Source: Bacillota bacterium (GTDB lineage Bacteria > Bacillota > Dethiobacteria > DTU022 > UBA8154). From it: DNA of 64,000 nt. A program made the position numbers and the translations under genes. A model generated the notes under the pieces. It had not been told where the DNA came from. It made no database searches and saw only the letters and a program-made list of their open reading frames with translations. The stretch spans positions 1 to 64,000 of the forward strand of contig JAAYFF010000004.1 in the NCBI GenBank assembly GCA_012728375.1, read 5' to 3'. Positions 62,841-64,000 of this stretch are shown piece by piece. The stretch's first letter is position 1. The number at the start of each line of letters is the position of its first letter.

Positions 62841-62978
62841 TAAATTTCCACCTCCTACAGTTGGATTAAATAAATCTTCCTACTCCAAATCTACTTTTCG
62901 AAGAATAACCCGGGTCTCCCATATATTACCTATTCAGGGGATCAGGCTCTTCTCAAGTTTTTGCCAAGCAATGGACGG

Positions 62979-64000
62979 TTACTCAACTAACGGCCCTATA
63001 AATTCCAAAATTTCCGCGACGCGCATCTCCTCTTCAAAACCTCTGGCTTTCAGCGCGTCATCGAGGGTTAAGACACAAAACGGACAGGCAACGGCCAGCA
63101 CGGTGGCTTCCCGTTCCCTAGCATCTTTAACACGAGTTTCAGCAAGACGCTCCGCTTTCGTTGCCGACCCTTCAACCCACATCTTTCCTCCGCCACCTTC
63201 ACAGCAAAGGCTGCGTTCCCGTTTCCGGTCAAATTCCACCAGCTCCGCTCCGCCGACCTGCTTGAGGATGTAGCGGGGTTCATCAAATACATTATTCTGC
63301 TTCCCGAGGAAGCAAGGATCATGAAAAATAACTTTCTCCGCACATTCTTTGGTAATAGTTATTTTCTTCTCCTCCAGAAGCTCTTTCAGCAGATGGGTAT
63401 AATGAATAACCTCCGCTTTGAGATCAGGATACTGATTCTTAAAAGCTGCATAACAATGCGGAGAAATGGCAACCAGACGCTTGGCTTCATAGCTGTTCAG
63501 GAGCTCGGTATTATCTTCGATTGCCATTTCGAAAAGACCTTCTTCTCCCATATTGTGCGCTTCACTGGCACAACAGGACTCGCTTTCCCCGATAAAACCG
63601 TAATCAACTCCCGCTTTATTAAGAATTTTCACCAAATTTTTGGCTATACCCTGGACCTTAGGATCGTAGGCAATGGTACAACAAACAAAAATAAGGTTCT
63701 CCACTTTTTCCCCTGGCTCTACAATTCTTACATCCAACCCCTCCATCCAGTCGCAACGGGTCGCCCTCGACTTATTCCAGGGGTTGCCCTCCCGGAAAAT
63801 ACTTTCCAGGGCGTCTCTCACCGTTGGCTCGACGCTGCCTTCCTCCACAAGAATGTTCCTCAGGCCGATGAGCACTTCAACGGGTTTAAGACCTTTGGGA
63901 CATCTTACTGCACAGGTATTGCAGGCAGTACAATCCCAGATTTCCGGCAACTTGGCTAATTCTTCCAAAACTTCCTCATTGCGGGAATCATAAACAATGC
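62979..64000 (-). CDS. CCG-domain Fe-S oxidoreductase (HdrD/GlpC-like), partial
   Basis: The gene enters from the right edge; the visible part is about 340 residues and the frame is open past base 64000. A [4Fe-4S] motif (CTACNTCAVRCPKG) begins the fragment. Two cysteine-rich CCG domains follow: FVCCTIAYDP with SESCCASEAH, and IFHDPCFLGK with CCEGGGGKMW. Such proteins hold a [4Fe-4S] cluster and act with Etf or HdrA. In syntrophs a similar protein moves electrons between EtfAB and the membrane. Here it stands just before etfBA, which supports a joint role. Membrane helices, if any, lie outside the window. Confidence 0.9.
   Translation of the reverse strand, partial: IVYDSRNEEVLEELAKLPEIWDCTACNTCAVRCPKGLKPVEVLIGLRNILVEEGSVEPTVRDALESIFREGNPWNKSRATRCDWMEGLDVRIVEPGEKVENLIFVCCTIAYDPKVQGIAKNLVKILNKAGVDYGFIGESESCCASEAHNMGEEGLFEMAIEDNTELLNSYEAKRLVAISPHCYAAFKNQYPDLKAEVIHYTHLLKELLEEKKITITKECAEKVIFHDPCFLGKQNNVFDEPRYILKQVGGAELVEFDRKRERSLCCEGGGGKMWVEGSATKAERLAETRVKDAREREATVLAVACPFCVLTLDDALKARGFEEEMRVAEILEFIGPLVE

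Noticed and set aside
1-64000. CRISPR arrays, tRNA or rRNA genes, insertion sequences and prophage genes
   Set aside because: No repeat-spacer pattern, no tRNA-like or rRNA sequence and no transposase or integrase frame was recognised anywhere in the window.

Overview
The window comes from an anaerobic, endospore-forming Bacillota (Firmicutes) chromosome. Evidence: the sporulation genes spoIIGA-sigE-sigG and ylmC, a Gram-positive dcw cluster with DivIVA and SepF, a T-box, a lysine riboswitch, a Firmicute-type 6S RNA, and an HdrA/Flx/Etf electron-transfer cluster typical of strict anaerobes. Gene order and the Hdr/Flx/Etf set suggest a Peptococcaceae or Thermacetogeniaceae-like acetogen or syntroph; this placement is inference. 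TTG and GTG starts are frequent. All coding genes but one (yprB-like, 12795-13619) lie on the minus strand, so the text follows transcription from right to left.

Right edge to 55.7 kb: an electron-transfer operon encoding an Fe-S oxidoreductase (cut by the window edge), EtfB, EtfA, HdrA, FlxD/MvhD, FlxC, FlxB and FlxA. It ends in a 14-bp-stem hairpin. This looks like a flavin-based bifurcating/confurcating module linking NAD(H), ferredoxin and an Etf, with no HdrB or HdrC in view.

55.6 to 49.8 kb: an RseC-like membrane protein, lysA under a lysine riboswitch, asd, lysC, an unknown exported protein, and then hisA-hisF-hisI behind a strong sigma-A promoter. Only the 3' end of a decayed hisH survives there. 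49 to 40 kb: ogt, an HD-domain protein, secD-secF, a LapA-like protein, a recJ pseudogene, relA and dtd; apt, normally beside relA, is absent. 40 to 34.6 kb: aspS with its own promoter, a 6S RNA gene, mgtE and a tandem pair of frameshifted PAS/AraC-type regulators.

34.4 to 17 kb: a complete division and cell-wall cluster (mraZ, rsmH, ftsL, a PASTA transpeptidase, murE, murF, mraY, murD, ftsW, murG, murB, murA, ftsQ, ftsA, ftsZ). mraZ is preceded by three 10-bp-phased GTGG repeats, the expected MraZ operator. 16.9 to 13.6 kb: spoIIGA, sigE, sigG, a small exported protein and ylmC. 12.6 to 0 kb: a NrdD-like protein lacking its radical chemistry residues, pgeF, an orphan HlyD-like protein, the yggS-sepF-ylmG-ylmH-divIVA block, T-box-controlled ileS, a DUF5665 protein, ylyA, lspA, rluD and the start of pyrR.

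Most of the window is a well-known conserved Firmicute neighbourhood. The unusual items are the apparently catalytically dead NrdD homologue with an intact ATP-cone, the Etf-HdrA-Flx operon, gene decay (recJ, hisH, two PAS regulators), and several long near-perfect hairpins between operons.
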